Part shown: positions 1 to 8,654 of the stretch, one piece after another
Layout of the letters: every line of letters begins with the position of its first letter
How positions within the stretch are numbered: position 1 is the stretch's first letter
Source: Anaerotignum propionicum DSM 1682
GTDB lineage: Bacteria; Bacillota; Clostridia; Lachnospirales; Anaerotignaceae
Length of the DNA stretch: 64,000 nucleotides
Assembly: GCF_001561955.1 (NCBI RefSeq)
Contig: NZ_CP014223.1
Location: 2,356,001 to 2,420,000 of the forward strand
Direction: 5' to 3'
Made by a program: the position numbers and the translations under genes
Notes under the pieces: model-generated
What the model was told of the DNA's origin: nothing
The model's database searches: none
The model's input: only the letters and a program-made list of their open reading frames with translations

Positions 1-139
1 CATAATAAACTTCTTGTGATTGCTCTCTCTGTGCACCCAATACCATGGTTCCAAGGCCTAGAATCATGCCCAATGTGATGAACAAAAATGCTCTTTCACG
101 TACCTTTTTCATAAATCTTTTAACAAAATAATAATTCAT
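1..139 (-). CDS. YneA-like small membrane protein (partial, cut by window edge)
   Basis: The first 46 codons of a gene that runs off the left edge. It begins with ATG at 139, preceded on the minus strand by a G-rich SD-like stretch (GGGGGCG). The visible protein has a basic start (KRFMKKVRER) and one hydrophobic segment at about residues 18-35, then QREQSQEVYY. A short membrane anchor directly divergent from lexA is the arrangement of yneA of Bacillus, the SOS-induced cell-division inhibitor that carries a LysM domain after its anchor. The LysM part would lie outside the window, so the assignment rests on position, anchor and the shared LexA box, and is tentative. Confidence 0.5.
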   Translation of the reverse strand, partial: MNYYFVKRFMKKVRERAFLFITLGMILGLGTMVLGAQREQSQEVYY

Positions 140-229
140 AAAAACGCCCCCACGCGAACAAATTTTCTTTAATTCCCCTTTATACTAATCGAACTTATAT
201 TCTTTGTCAATATTTTTTTTGATATATTC

Positions 230-243
230 CGAACGTAGGTTTG
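230..243. promoter_or_regulatory. LexA operator (SOS box)
   Basis: CGAACGTAGGTTTG matches the Gram-positive SOS box CGAAC-N4-GTTYG at every fixed position. It touches the -35 element of the lexA promoter, so bound LexA would block its own transcription. Two weaker half-matches lie at 190-203 and 155-168, nearer the divergent YneA-like gene, and could be secondary sites. Confidence 0.85.
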
Positions 244-269
244 ATTTTATTCTAGCTCTGTGTTATACT
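241..269 (+). promoter_or_regulatory. lexA promoter
   Basis: TTGATT at 241-246 and TATACT at 264-269 are separated by 17 bases, a good vegetative promoter. The -35 element overlaps the end of the LexA box. The start codon lies 86 bases downstream of the -10. Confidence 0.75.
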
Positions 270-354
270 GCAAAAAAAGGAAATAGTTTTTTATATAATT
301 GCACCGTATAAAAGTTTTTCATTTACAAAGTCTATCTGTAAAGGAGTGTTATCA

Positions 355-966
355 ATGGGCGATTTGTCACCTAAGCAAAGACAAATTTTAGAATATATGA
401 AATCCGAAGTGAGAGAAAAGGGCTATCCACCATCGGTACGTGAGATATGCGAAGCAGTTGGTTTAAAATCCACCTCAACTGTGCATGGTCACCTTGCCAG
501 ATTGGAAAAAAAGGGACTCATTCGGCGTGATCCAACCAAGCCACGGGCAATCGAAATATTGGCTCCCGATTTTTATGATTCCCCCCAAAAAGAATTGGTA
601 AACGTGCCTATTATAGGAACCATTACCGCAGGCACACCAATTTTGGCCGTAGAAAATATTGAGGATACCTTTCCCATTCCTGTTGAATATATCCATAATG
701 ATACTGTGTTCATGCTGCGCGTAAGAGGAGAAAGTATGATTGAGGCTGGAATTTTTGATAAAGATTTAATTCTTGTCAGGCAGCAAAATTCCGCCAATAA
801 CGGAGACATCGTCGTCGCTCTGATTGAAGATTTTGCTACCGTTAAAACCTTTTATCGAGAAAAAGATTTTATCCGTCTACAGCCTGAAAACTCTGCCATG
901 TCACCAATCATTGTTCGTGATGTGACAATCTTAGGCAAAGTAATTGGTTTATTCAGAAAATTCTAA
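355..966 (+). CDS. lexA: LexA, SOS repressor and self-cleaving protease
   Basis: Represses DNA-damage genes until RecA filaments trigger its self-cleavage. The 203-residue protein has the N-terminal winged helix-turn-helix (about 1-65), a scissile Ala92-Gly93 bond in TAGTP, and the catalytic Ser127 (GESM) and Lys164 (ATVK) of the S24 peptidase domain; length is typical for the family. The start is placed at ATG 355 because AAGGAG ends at 345, nine bases upstream; the in-frame GTG at 346 directly abuts that SD and cannot use it. The gene sits behind its own SOS box and is followed 12 bases later by nadE, probably on the same transcript. Confidence 0.97.
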   Translation: MGDLSPKQRQILEYMKSEVREKGYPPSVREICEAVGLKSTSTVHGHLARLEKKGLIRRDPTKPRAIEILAPDFYDSPQKELVNVPIIGTITAGTPILAVENIEDTFPIPVEYIHNDTVFMLRVRGESMIEAGIFDKDLILVRQQNSANNGDIVVALIEDFATVKTFYREKDFIRLQPENSAMSPIIVRDVTILGKVIGLFRKF

Positions 967-978
967 GGAGTGTATATC

Positions 979-2919
979 ATGTTTAACTACATTAAAGTTG
1001 CCGTTGCCATTCCCAAATTAAAGGTTGCTGACTGCATTTATAATAAGCAAGAAATCATGTCAGTAATCAAAAATGCGGCAGAAAAAAAGGTGAAAATTCT
1101 TACTTTTCCTGAGCTTTCCGTTACAGCATATACCTGTGGGGATTTGTTCTTTCAAAACCCCTTGCTAGCCTCTGCCGAAAAAACCTTAGCAGAAATTGCG
1201 GCAGAAACCAAGGAATTGGACATGCTAATATTAATTGGCGTTCCTGTTCTGTCCGATAATCAAACTTTCAATTGCGCTGCACTCCTTCATAAGGGGAAAA
1301 TATTAGGTCTTGTTCCGAAAACATTACTTCCTAATTATAGCGAGTTTTATGAGGAGCGTTGGTTTGCATCATCCGATGATTTAATTCAGGAAGAAATCAC
1401 TTTTGCCGGACAAGTTGTTCCCATTGGTGGGGACCTTATTTTTGCTGCGGAAAACTTCCCAAATCTCAAAGTAGGCGTGGAAATTTGTGAGGATTTGTGG
1501 GGACCAATTCCTCCAAGTTCCTATTTGAGTTTATATGGAGCCACAGTACTTTTAAATCCCTCGGCCAGTAATGAATTGGCAGCAAAACCGGGCTATCGCC
1601 ATCAACTTATTGCTCAACAATCCTCCCGTTGTTTGTGTGCATATGCATACGCTTCCGCAGGAATTGGCGAATCCACGCAAGATACCGTTTTCAGTGGTCA
1701 CAGCCTAATTTATGAAAATGGCGTTTTGCTTGGAGAATCAGAGTCATTTTCACAGGAAAATCAGCTGATTTATGCCGATGTGGATTTAGAACTTTTGGCT
1801 AGCGAACGCCGTAAGCATACCACTTACATGTCCCATCTTTCCAGAGCCCATGCACAAAAATTCTATCGAGAAATTAAATTTTCCATGGTCGAGGATGAAT
1901 TGGATGAGTTTAAGAGACCTATTACTGCAAAACCCTTTACTCCTGCTGATGATGCCTCATTAAGCAAGCGTTGTCATGATATCTTTATGATTCAAACAAC
2001 CGGTCTGGCAAGACGTATGGAACATACCCATGCCAAAACCCTAGTGATTGGAATTTCAGGTGGTTTAGACTCTACACTAGCTCTTTTGGTTTGTGTAAAG
2101 GCTTGTGATTTTTTGAATATTCCTAGAGATCATGTTTTAGGTATTACTATGCCGGGCTTTGGAACTACCGATCGAACATACCAAAATGCAGTTCAACTAA
2201 TGAAGTCTCTTGGAATTTCCACCAGAGAAATTTCCATCCGTGCAGCCTCTTTACAGCATTTTGAGGATATCGGTCACGATCCTTCTGTCCATGATGTTAC
2301 TTATGAAAACACGCAAGCCCGGGAACGCACCCAAATCCTGATGGATATTTCAAATCAAACAGGGGGAATCGTGGTTGGTACAGGGGATTTGTCTGAGCTT
2401 GCATTGGGCTGGGCAACCTATAATGGCGACCATATGTCCATGTACGCGGTTAATGCCGGTATTCCGAAAACATTGGTTCGAGTTTTAGTAAATTGGGTTG
2501 CATCCACAGGTGAATTAGATCAGAAAGCTTCCGATATTCTTCTTGATATTTTGGATACACCTGTAAGTCCGGAGTTATTGCCTCCTGACGAAAATGGAAA
2601 TATTAATCAAAAAACCGAGGATTTGGTGGGTCCTTACGAGCTTCACGACTTTTTCCTGTATCAAATCATTCGATTTGGCTTCTCACCAGCCAAGGTATTA
2701 TTTCTGGCAGAGCAAGCCTTCGGAAATGCATATTCCAGAGAAACGCTTTTGAAGTGGCTGAAAAACTTCTACCATCGCTTCTTTATGCAACAGTTTAAGC
2801 GTTCTTGTTTGCCCGATGGACCTAAGGTTGGTGCTTTATGTCTTTCTCCAAGAAGCGATTGGCGAATGCCGACGGATGCGTCCAGTCGAATCTGGATGGA
2901 AGAAGTTGAAAAATTATAA
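979..2919 (+). CDS. nadE: NAD+ synthase, glutamine-hydrolysing
   Basis: Catalyses the last step of NAD synthesis, amidating deamido-NAD with ammonia taken from glutamine, in the cytoplasm. The 646-residue protein is the two-domain type: an N-terminal nitrilase-like glutaminase with the triad Glu45 (FPELS), Lys114 (PKTLLPN) and Cys170 (EICEDLW), then an ATP-pyrophosphatase domain with the P-loop SGGLDS at 360-365. AAGGAG at 965-970 sets the ATG at 979; an upstream in-frame GTG at 970 overlaps that SD. It follows lexA closely and ends before a strong terminator, so the two genes probably share a transcript. Confidence 0.96.
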   Translation: MFNYIKVAVAIPKLKVADCIYNKQEIMSVIKNAAEKKVKILTFPELSVTAYTCGDLFFQNPLLASAEKTLAEIAAETKELDMLILIGVPVLSDNQTFNCAALLHKGKILGLVPKTLLPNYSEFYEERWFASSDDLIQEEITFAGQVVPIGGDLIFAAENFPNLKVGVEICEDLWGPIPPSSYLSLYGATVLLNPSASNELAAKPGYRHQLIAQQSSRCLCAYAYASAGIGESTQDTVFSGHSLIYENGVLLGESESFSQENQLIYADVDLELLASERRKHTTYMSHLSRAHAQKFYREIKFSMVEDELDEFKRPITAKPFTPADDASLSKRCHDIFMIQTTGLARRMEHTHAKTLVIGISGGLDSTLALLVCVKACDFLNIPRDHVLGITMPGFGTTDRTYQNAVQLMKSLGISTREISIRAASLQHFEDIGHDPSVHDVTYENTQARERTQILMDISNQTGGIVVGTGDLSELALGWATYNGDHMSMYAVNAGIPKTLVRVLVNWVASTGELDQKASDILLDILDTPVSPELLPPDENGNINQKTEDLVGPYELHDFFLYQIIRFGFSPAKVLFLAEQAFGNAYSRETLLKWLKNFYHRFFMQQFKRSCLPDGPKVGALCLSPRSDWRMPTDASSRIWMEEVEKL

Positions 2920-2992
2920 TCAATTGAGGAAGAGTTAAAAACAATTGTGGGATATATTTTATCCACACATAATATTTCTTTTTCATTAAAAT

Positions 2993-3042
2993 AAAGCCTA
3001 TATAACTTGGATTCGTGAAATCCTTGTTTTATAGGCCTTTTT
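2993..3042 (+). terminator. Terminator after nadE
   Basis: AAAGCCTATA pairs with TATAGGCCTTT around a second stem (TTGGATT/AAATCC), followed by a T run. It closes the lexA-nadE transcript; on the other strand it lies downstream of the kinase gene. Confidence 0.8.
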
Positions 3043-3122
3043 CATACTTGTAAAGATATCTTCGTCTTTTAAAACAGAAGGGTTTCTGTCTTTTGTATCT
3101 TTCATTCAATAGTAAATGTTTT

Positions 3123-4538
3123 CTATTCTTCCGACATTTTAAGGGAAAAAACAAAAGTGCTACCATCTCCCTGGGTGCTTTTTACGGTAATACCTTCATT
3201 GTGAGCCTGCAAGAACTCTCTTACTATGGCCAATCCGATTCCGCTTCCTTGCATATCCTGATTACGCGTTCTATCAGCCTTATAAAAACGGTCAAAAATG
3301 TATTTTTGATCCTCAGGACTAATGCCAATTCCATGATCCTTGATGGAAACCAAAACCTTTTTCCGATCTGTTTTTGTTGTTTCCACCTCAATTAACCCTC
3401 CTGTTGGTGAGAACTTCACAGCATTACTCAATAAATTTTGAATCACCCTGGAAATCTTGTCTATATCTCCGTGAACCATGGTAATTTGGTCTGCAAAAAT
3501 CGCTTTAATCACGGCATTCTTTTCGTTTAACTGCGGCTCTAATAAATTAATGTTAGCACGAATTTGCTCATTTAAATCAAAGTCAGACTCATCTAAAATA
3601 ATTTTACTACTCTCCGCCCGACTTAAATCAACAATTCCTTCTGTTAAACGAGAAAGTCGTAGCGTTTCCTCCAAAACAATATGCAAATATTTTTCTTGCT
3701 TCTCCAAAGGTACCGTTCCATCTAGCATTGCCGTAAGAAACCCTTGCATAGAGGTAAGTGGTGAGCGTAAATCATGAGAAACATTTGCGATAAAATCTCG
3801 TCGTGTCTTATCGTTGTTTTGTAAACTCTCAGCCATATGATTAAAGCTTTTTGCCAATTCACCGAATTCATCATTGCTTGTAATTTCTACCCGATGTTCA
3901 AAATTTCCGCTGGCAATTACCTTTGCGGCATCGTTCATCTCTTTAATAGGTCTAGTCATCTTTCTGGAGGTCAGATAGCTAAACAAAATAGCAAAAAGAA
4001 ACACGACAAAAATGCTGGCAACACCCACTTGATACATCTGATATAGGGATTGCTCCATTTCAGGCATGGAACGACACATAAAAATCCCCGCCATTTTTCC
4101 CACAGAAAGGGGATAACCAACCACCAGCGTGGGCACATCAAATATCGTGGTTGCCTTTCTTTCACTGGAAACAATGTTTCCCTCCTTTACCCCTTCCACC
4201 AAATCTTGAAAGGCAAAGGATTGTCCAATCATCATTTCATCAAGCCCCGGTGATGCCAATACAACAACACCGTCAGCATTTACCATTAAGATTCCCGCAC
4301 CCATGTATTCCTCCAATACTTGCAGTTCATAGCTCAAATTACTTAAGTTGCCTGTTCGGTAGGCATTTGTAAATGCAATAGAAATCTTCCGTCCTTGCTG
4401 AATCAGCTCATTGCGCTTTTCCTTCATATAATGCTGTGTGTAAACCACAGATAGGATTCCACCTAATATCAACACACAAATAAGAATCGTAGTAATGTAT
4501 TGCAGCATTTGTTTTTTCACAATTGATTCTTTGCGCAT
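3123..4538 (-). CDS. Membrane sensor histidine kinase
   Basis: A 471-residue two-component sensor. It has two membrane segments (about 12-33 and 170-190) enclosing an external sensor domain, a HAMP linker (about 190-243), a HisKA domain with the phosphorylated His255 in ANVSHDLRSP, and a HATPase_c domain with N box (QNLLSNAVKF), G1 (DHGIGIS) and G2 (GSGIGL). The start at 4538 is chosen because GGAGG lies six bases upstream; the frame stays open for 38 more codons without an SD. Its likely partner is the OmpR-type regulator at 5127-5813, although an opposite-strand gene lies between them. The architecture resembles WalK/PhoR/ResE kinases; the stimulus cannot be told. Confidence 0.9.
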   Translation of the reverse strand: MRKESIVKKQMLQYITTILICVLILGGILSVVYTQHYMKEKRNELIQQGRKISIAFTNAYRTGNLSNLSYELQVLEEYMGAGILMVNADGVVVLASPGLDEMMIGQSFAFQDLVEGVKEGNIVSSERKATTIFDVPTLVVGYPLSVGKMAGIFMCRSMPEMEQSLYQMYQVGVASIFVVFLFAILFSYLTSRKMTRPIKEMNDAAKVIASGNFEHRVEITSNDEFGELAKSFNHMAESLQNNDKTRRDFIANVSHDLRSPLTSMQGFLTAMLDGTVPLEKQEKYLHIVLEETLRLSRLTEGIVDLSRAESSKIILDESDFDLNEQIRANINLLEPQLNEKNAVIKAIFADQITMVHGDIDKISRVIQNLLSNAVKFSPTGGLIEVETTKTDRKKVLVSIKDHGIGISPEDQKYIFDRFYKADRTRNQDMQGSGIGLAIVREFLQAHNEGITVKSTQGDGSTFVFSLKMSEE

Positions 4539-4587
4539 GATTTTACCTCCAAAATCCATCAAAAAAGCTTCCATAATCTCGGAATGA

Positions 4588-4642
4588 TGGTATAATAAAT
4601 ATATTGCATTAAAAAAGAAAGGAGATAACGGTATAACCGTTT
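4588..4642 (+). promoter_or_regulatory. Extended -10 promoter and SD-spacing hairpin of the small membrane gene
   Basis: TGG-TATAAT (4588-4596) is an extended -10 with no good -35. Downstream, AAAGGAG (4618-4624) is the only SD, but it is 27 bases from the ATG at 4652. Between them AACGGT-ATA-ACCGTT (4628-4642) is a perfect six-pair hairpin; folding it would cut the effective spacing to about 12 bases. Confidence 0.5.
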
Positions 4643-4651
4643 TACAATCCA

Positions 4652-5005
4652 ATGAATCTTAAAAAACCGCAATCTAATCCTGACAAAAAGAAACTTTCCA
4701 CTGCTGATATTATTTTAATCGGCGTGGGATTATATGTTTTAATCAGAACACCTTGGGGAAACATGAATAGCTTTCATTATCTCCTGTTTTTCCTTTATAT
4801 TTTCTGCATGATGATGCGCCTCACAAATATTAGAAAACAGCATTCCCAAAGGGAAAAAATGGAGCAAGAAAAACAAAGGCTTACCCTCCAAGCCCATGAA
4901 GAAAAAAAGGATGGGGAGTTTACCGAAATAGAAGAATCCAAAGAAGGAGAAGCTTCGTCAGTTGACCAAGAGCTCATTGCCTCTGAAAAAGACTCTCAAT
5001 TATAA
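4652..5005 (+). CDS. Small two-segment membrane protein of unknown function
   Basis: I do not recognise a family. The 117-residue protein has a polar lysine-rich start, two hydrophobic segments (about 19-33 and 42-55) and a long charged C-terminal tail rich in Glu, Gln and Lys that is probably cytoplasmic. It lies on the plus strand between a response-regulator gene and its likely kinase gene, both minus strand. ATG 4652 is the only possible start because an in-frame stop lies 16 bases upstream. It has its own -10 element, the odd SD arrangement described above and a downstream terminator, so it looks like a real single-gene unit. A role linked to the flanking two-component system is only a guess. 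Confidence 0.65.
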   Translation: MNLKKPQSNPDKKKLSTADIILIGVGLYVLIRTPWGNMNSFHYLLFFLYIFCMMMRLTNIRKQHSQREKMEQEKQRLTLQAHEEKKDGEFTEIEESKEGEASSVDQELIASEKDSQL

Positions 5006-5077
5006 TATCGTTTGATTATTTGGTTCGTATTATCACAGCATGGTGCAACAGTATATAAAATGATATAAATATTATGT

Positions 5078-5102
5078 AAGACGACTGATTATCAGTCGTC
5101 TT
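5078..5102. terminator. Bidirectional terminator hairpin
   Basis: AAGACGACTGA-TTA-TCAGTCGTCTT is a perfect 11-pair stem with a three-base loop, followed on the plus strand by a T-rich stretch. It lies between the convergent ends of the small membrane gene and the response-regulator gene and can serve both. Confidence 0.8.
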
Positions 5103-5126
5103 ATTTTATTATTCAAATGTTTAGCT

Positions 5127-5813
5127 TCATTTCTGACCAAATTTATACCCAACACTCCATACCGTTAAAATACCCCATTCATCTTCCTGATTCAATTTTT
5201 CTCGAATGCGCTTTACATGCACATCAACGGTTCTGGTATCACCAATATATTCATATCCCCAAATTTGATCTAAAAGCTGCTCTCTCGTAAAAACTCGATT
5301 GGGATGCTCCGCCAAATAGTACAAAAGCTCAAATTCCTTTGGAGGAAATTCTAAACTTTTTCCATGGTAGGTCACGGAATAATTTGAAATATTGATTTCC
5401 AAGTTGGGAAACCGTAGGATGTTGGCATCCTCCTGCTGTTTTGGTTCATAACGCCGCAAAACCGCCTTGACTCTTGCCACCAGTTCCTTGGAATCAAAGG
5501 GCTTCACCATGTAATCATCAGCACCAAGCTCCAATCCAAGAACCTTATCAAAGGTTTCACCTTTTGCTGTCAGCATAATAATTGGGACGTTACTCGTTTT
5601 TCGAACTTCTGCGCAAACCTGATATCCATCCATACCAGGCAACATCAAATCCAAAATAACTAAATCCGGCTTAATTGCACCTATCTCCTTGATTGCCTCT
5701 CTGCCGTCATATGCTTCTTTGGTATCAAAGCCCTCTTTCTCCAAATATAGAGAAATCAGCTCTGCAATATGCTTATCATCATCCACAATCAAAATCTTTT
5801 GTTTTCCGTTCAT
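5127..5813 (-). CDS. OmpR/PhoB-family response regulator
   Basis: A DNA-binding regulator activated by phosphorylation. The 228-residue protein has a receiver domain with the acidic pocket (VDDD near residues 10-13), phospho-acceptor Asp55 (VILDLML) and the conserved Lys of MVKPF, then a winged-helix output domain whose end reads TRTVDVHVKRIREKL and SVGYKF. An AAGGGGAG site precedes the ATG. It lies 102 bases after mutS2 and is probably the partner of the kinase at 3123-4538. It resembles the WalR/PhoP/ResD group; the exact regulon is unknown. Confidence 0.92.
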   Translation of the reverse strand: MNGKQKILIVDDDKHIAELISLYLEKEGFDTKEAYDGREAIKEIGAIKPDLVILDLMLPGMDGYQVCAEVRKTSNVPIIMLTAKGETFDKVLGLELGADDYMVKPFDSKELVARVKAVLRRYEPKQQEDANILRFPNLEINISNYSVTYHGKSLEFPPKEFELLYYLAEHPNRVFTREQLLDQIWGYEYIGDTRTVDVHVKRIREKLNQEDEWGILTVWSVGYKFGQK

Positions 5814-5915
5814 GAAGATCTCCCCTTTTGTTGAAAGAATTCCCAGAATTTTTTAGACTCTACAGTCGAAACGGATGGGTTTTTCTTTTCCCATCATCAA
5901 TCTTTTTGAAATCCA

Positions 5916-8285
5916 TTACTTTAGTTCAACTACCGTAACACCTGCTTCACCTTCACCGTATACTCCTGGTCTTTGGCTTTTTACATGAGAGTTCGTTTTC
6001 AAATAACTCTGCACCGCTGTACGCAAAGCGCCCGTTCCTTTTCCGTGAATAATAACAATTTGCTTTAGTCCAGATAAATATGCATCATCAATATATTTGT
6101 CTATATTTGCTAAAGCTTCATCAACCAGCTGTCCTCTACAATCAATTTCAGCCGAAATAAATTGGCTCTTAGATACCTTAGCCCTTGGAGCAGACTGTTT
6201 CTGCTTATTTTCCTTTGGTGCGGAATCATCCAGCATCAGCTCTGCCAATGGAATCTTGGCCTTCATGCTTCCCATCTGTACCATAACTTCTTTGTTTTTA
6301 TCAGGCGGAGAAAGGACAACACCGTTTTGATCGAAGGATATAACATAAACTCGATTTCCTGTCTGTAAATTCTCAGGCACTTTATGGCTGGGTTTTATCT
6401 TTTTGGATTTCAGAAAATCCTCTTGCACAGAAGATAACTTTTCCTTTAGCTTACTCCTGTTTTCCAAAAGCTTTTGCTGATTTCCCTTTTCTTTTGCTTG
6501 ACGGTTCATTTCTTTTATAATGCTATCAGCCTCTTCCTTGGCCTGGGCATAAATCAGCTTAGCTTCTTCTCTTGCCTTTTGCAAAATCTTTTCCTTTTGC
6601 TCGCTGGTTTTTTCTTTTTGCCGTTCCACCTCAATCTTTAAGTTTTCCGCTTCTATACGGTACTGCTCTGCACGCTCTTGCTCATAGGCAACAGATTTCT
6701 TGCTGATTTCCAAATCTGTGATTACATCTTCAAACCTAGCCTCATCTTGACTGATAAATTCTTTTGCACTATTAATAATATACTCTTGCAATCCCAAGCG
6801 CTTGGAAATGGCAAAGGCATTACTTTTACCGGGAATACCAATTAACAAGCGGTAGGTTGGTCGAAGGGTTTCCACATCAAACTCACAGCAAGCATTTTCA
6901 ACGCCTTTCGTTGAAAGAGCATATACCTTAAGCTCACTGTAATGAGTTGTTACAGCAGTGCGAATTTTTCTTACTTTTAGCTCCTGAATAATGGCAAGTG
7001 CCAAGGCTGCACCTTCCGTAGGATCTGTCCCTGCGCCCAATTCGTCAAAAAGAACCAACGAATCATCTGTCACTTCATCCATAATTTTCACAATATTGGT
7101 CATGTGGGAAGAGAATGTGCTTAAACTTTGCTCAATGCTCTGCTCATCGCCAATATCAGCAAAAACATTATCAAAAATAGCCAATTGTGAATGGTCAAAA
7201 GCAGGAATATGAAGCCCTGCCTGTCCCATCAGTGTGAACAGACCAAGGGTTTTCAGGGCAACCGTCTTCCCACCGGTATTGGGACCTGTAATCAATAATG
7301 TTGTAAATTCCTTACCCAAATAAATATTAATCGGCACAACAGCTTTTGCATCCAAAAGGGGATGTCTAGCTTTCTCAATATGAATATAACCTTTTGTGTT
7401 AAATAAAGGTCTGGTTCCCCCCATGGAGACAGATAAACCCGCCTTTGCGAAAATAAAGTCCATTTGGGTTAAAAGCTCCAGATTTGCTTCCAGAACCATG
7501 GTGTTCTCCGTAACCAGACGGGAAAGCTCCACCAAGATTTTGCGAATTTCATCTTTCTCCTTTGCTTGAAGCTCCTTTATTTTATTATTCAGCTGAATAA
7601 CACTCAAAGGCTCCATAAATAAAGTGGAACCTGTGTTGGATTGGTCATGTATCATACCAGGAAAGGTGTTTCTGTATTCACTCTTTACAGGAACACAATA
7701 ACGGTCATTTCGAATAGTAATTACAAAATCCTGAAGCATATTGCGGTACGCCGAAGAAGAAATCACTCCATTTAAGTGATCTCTTACTTTTTCATTGGAA
7801 ATCTTAATCTCCTTACGGATATTTCGAAGCTCTGCACTTGCATCATCAGAAATCTCTGTTTCAGAAAGAATGCATCGGTTTATTTCATTTTCCAAGGAAG
7901 GTATGGGCGCCAGTAATTCGAAATACTCGTCCATTCGTTCATAGGCTTCTGCTTTATTTTCATGCTTACCATAATTTTTCATCTTTCGGCACACATAAAG
8001 AAATTCCCCAATTTCCATCAGTTCGGAAATAGAGAGAACCCCTGCCATGCTTGCCCGTTTTAACTGGGGTCTTATTTCGCGAAAACCACCAAAGGAAGGT
8101 GTACCTTTTCGCAAAATCATATCTGTAGCTTCCGTGGTTTCTTGCTGCCATAGAGCAATATCGCTCATCACCGTTGCAGGTTGCAGTTCTCTGGCTCGTT
8201 CCTTTGCCATCGGCGAAACCGCAAAGGCGGCTAATTTTTCGATAATCTTGTCATATTCCAACGTGTGTAATGCCTTTTTGTTCAT
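5916..8285 (-). CDS. mutS2: MutS2, Smr-domain ATPase (ribosome rescue / anti-recombination)
   Basis: A 789-residue MutS2, normal length for the family. The ATPase has Walker A GPNTGGKT (334-341) and Walker B (LVLFDELGAGTDP); a long charged coiled coil spans about 510-640; the C-terminal Smr nuclease domain carries DCRG and HGKGTGAL. It lacks the mismatch-recognition domains of MutS. In Firmicutes MutS2 has been linked to suppression of recombination and, in Bacillus, to splitting collided ribosomes. An extended -10 (TGG-TATACT) at 8340-8348 on the minus strand lies 55 bases upstream. Confidence 0.95.
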   Translation of the reverse strand: MNKKALHTLEYDKIIEKLAAFAVSPMAKERARELQPATVMSDIALWQQETTEATDMILRKGTPSFGGFREIRPQLKRASMAGVLSISELMEIGEFLYVCRKMKNYGKHENKAEAYERMDEYFELLAPIPSLENEINRCILSETEISDDASAELRNIRKEIKISNEKVRDHLNGVISSSAYRNMLQDFVITIRNDRYCVPVKSEYRNTFPGMIHDQSNTGSTLFMEPLSVIQLNNKIKELQAKEKDEIRKILVELSRLVTENTMVLEANLELLTQMDFIFAKAGLSVSMGGTRPLFNTKGYIHIEKARHPLLDAKAVVPINIYLGKEFTTLLITGPNTGGKTVALKTLGLFTLMGQAGLHIPAFDHSQLAIFDNVFADIGDEQSIEQSLSTFSSHMTNIVKIMDEVTDDSLVLFDELGAGTDPTEGAALALAIIQELKVRKIRTAVTTHYSELKVYALSTKGVENACCEFDVETLRPTYRLLIGIPGKSNAFAISKRLGLQEYIINSAKEFISQDEARFEDVITDLEISKKSVAYEQERAEQYRIEAENLKIEVERQKEKTSEQKEKILQKAREEAKLIYAQAKEEADSIIKEMNRQAKEKGNQQKLLENRSKLKEKLSSVQEDFLKSKKIKPSHKVPENLQTGNRVYVISFDQNGVVLSPPDKNKEVMVQMGSMKAKIPLAELMLDDSAPKENKQKQSAPRAKVSKSQFISAEIDCRGQLVDEALANIDKYIDDAYLSGLKQIVIIHGKGTGALRTAVQSYLKTNSHVKSQRPGVYGEGEAGVTVVELK

Positions 8286-8502
8286 TTTAATCCCTCATTC
8301 ATTTCATAGAGAATATCAATATTATATCCTTTATCTTTAAGTATACCATAAAAGGTAGAAAGCTAATATAATTCCTTTCATATTTACTTTTAAGATTTTA
8401 TAAAGCTCAATCGACCTATAGGCATATTATATCATATTAGAGTGTAAAGCAGATTTTCAAAATTCTTCATATTAAACTACTACTTTTATTAAAAATTTTA
8501 TT

Positions 8503-8534
8503 CCCCCCGTTTGTCCTAATTCTATAGGGGGTCA
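8503..8534 (-). repeat. Possible lone IS3/IS150-type terminal inverted repeat
   Basis: On the minus strand this begins TGACCCCC, continues through GAATTAGGACA and ends in a G-run, the layout of IS150-subgroup ends (TGA..CCCC..GACA). No transposase and no second end are visible nearby, so it may be a relic or chance; the C and G runs can also pair as a five-base stem. Confidence 0.25.
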
Positions 8535-8614
8535 TTCCTTTTCCAAAACTCTTGTCACTATCAGCATAAACAACAGAACAGTTGGTTTTATCAAGCTAAT
8601 ATCAATAAAAAGCA

Positions 8615-8647
8615 GACCGCCATTACTCATTTTGAGAAATAGCGGTC
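8615..8647 (-). terminator. fbp terminator
   Basis: On the minus strand GACCGC-TATT-TCTCA pairs with TGAG-TAAT-GGCGGTC, followed by TGCTTTTT. It lies eight bases after the fbp stop codon. Confidence 0.85.
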
Positions 8648-8654
8648 ATTTTTA

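Larger units (their letters stand above)
8286..8654. other. Intergenic stretch between mutS2 and fbp
   Basis: It holds the mutS2 promoter region (TATACT 8340-8345, and a second TATAAT 8321-8326, minus strand), a possible lone insertion-sequence end at 8503-8534, and the fbp terminator. No convincing gene is seen in it. Confidence 0.6.
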
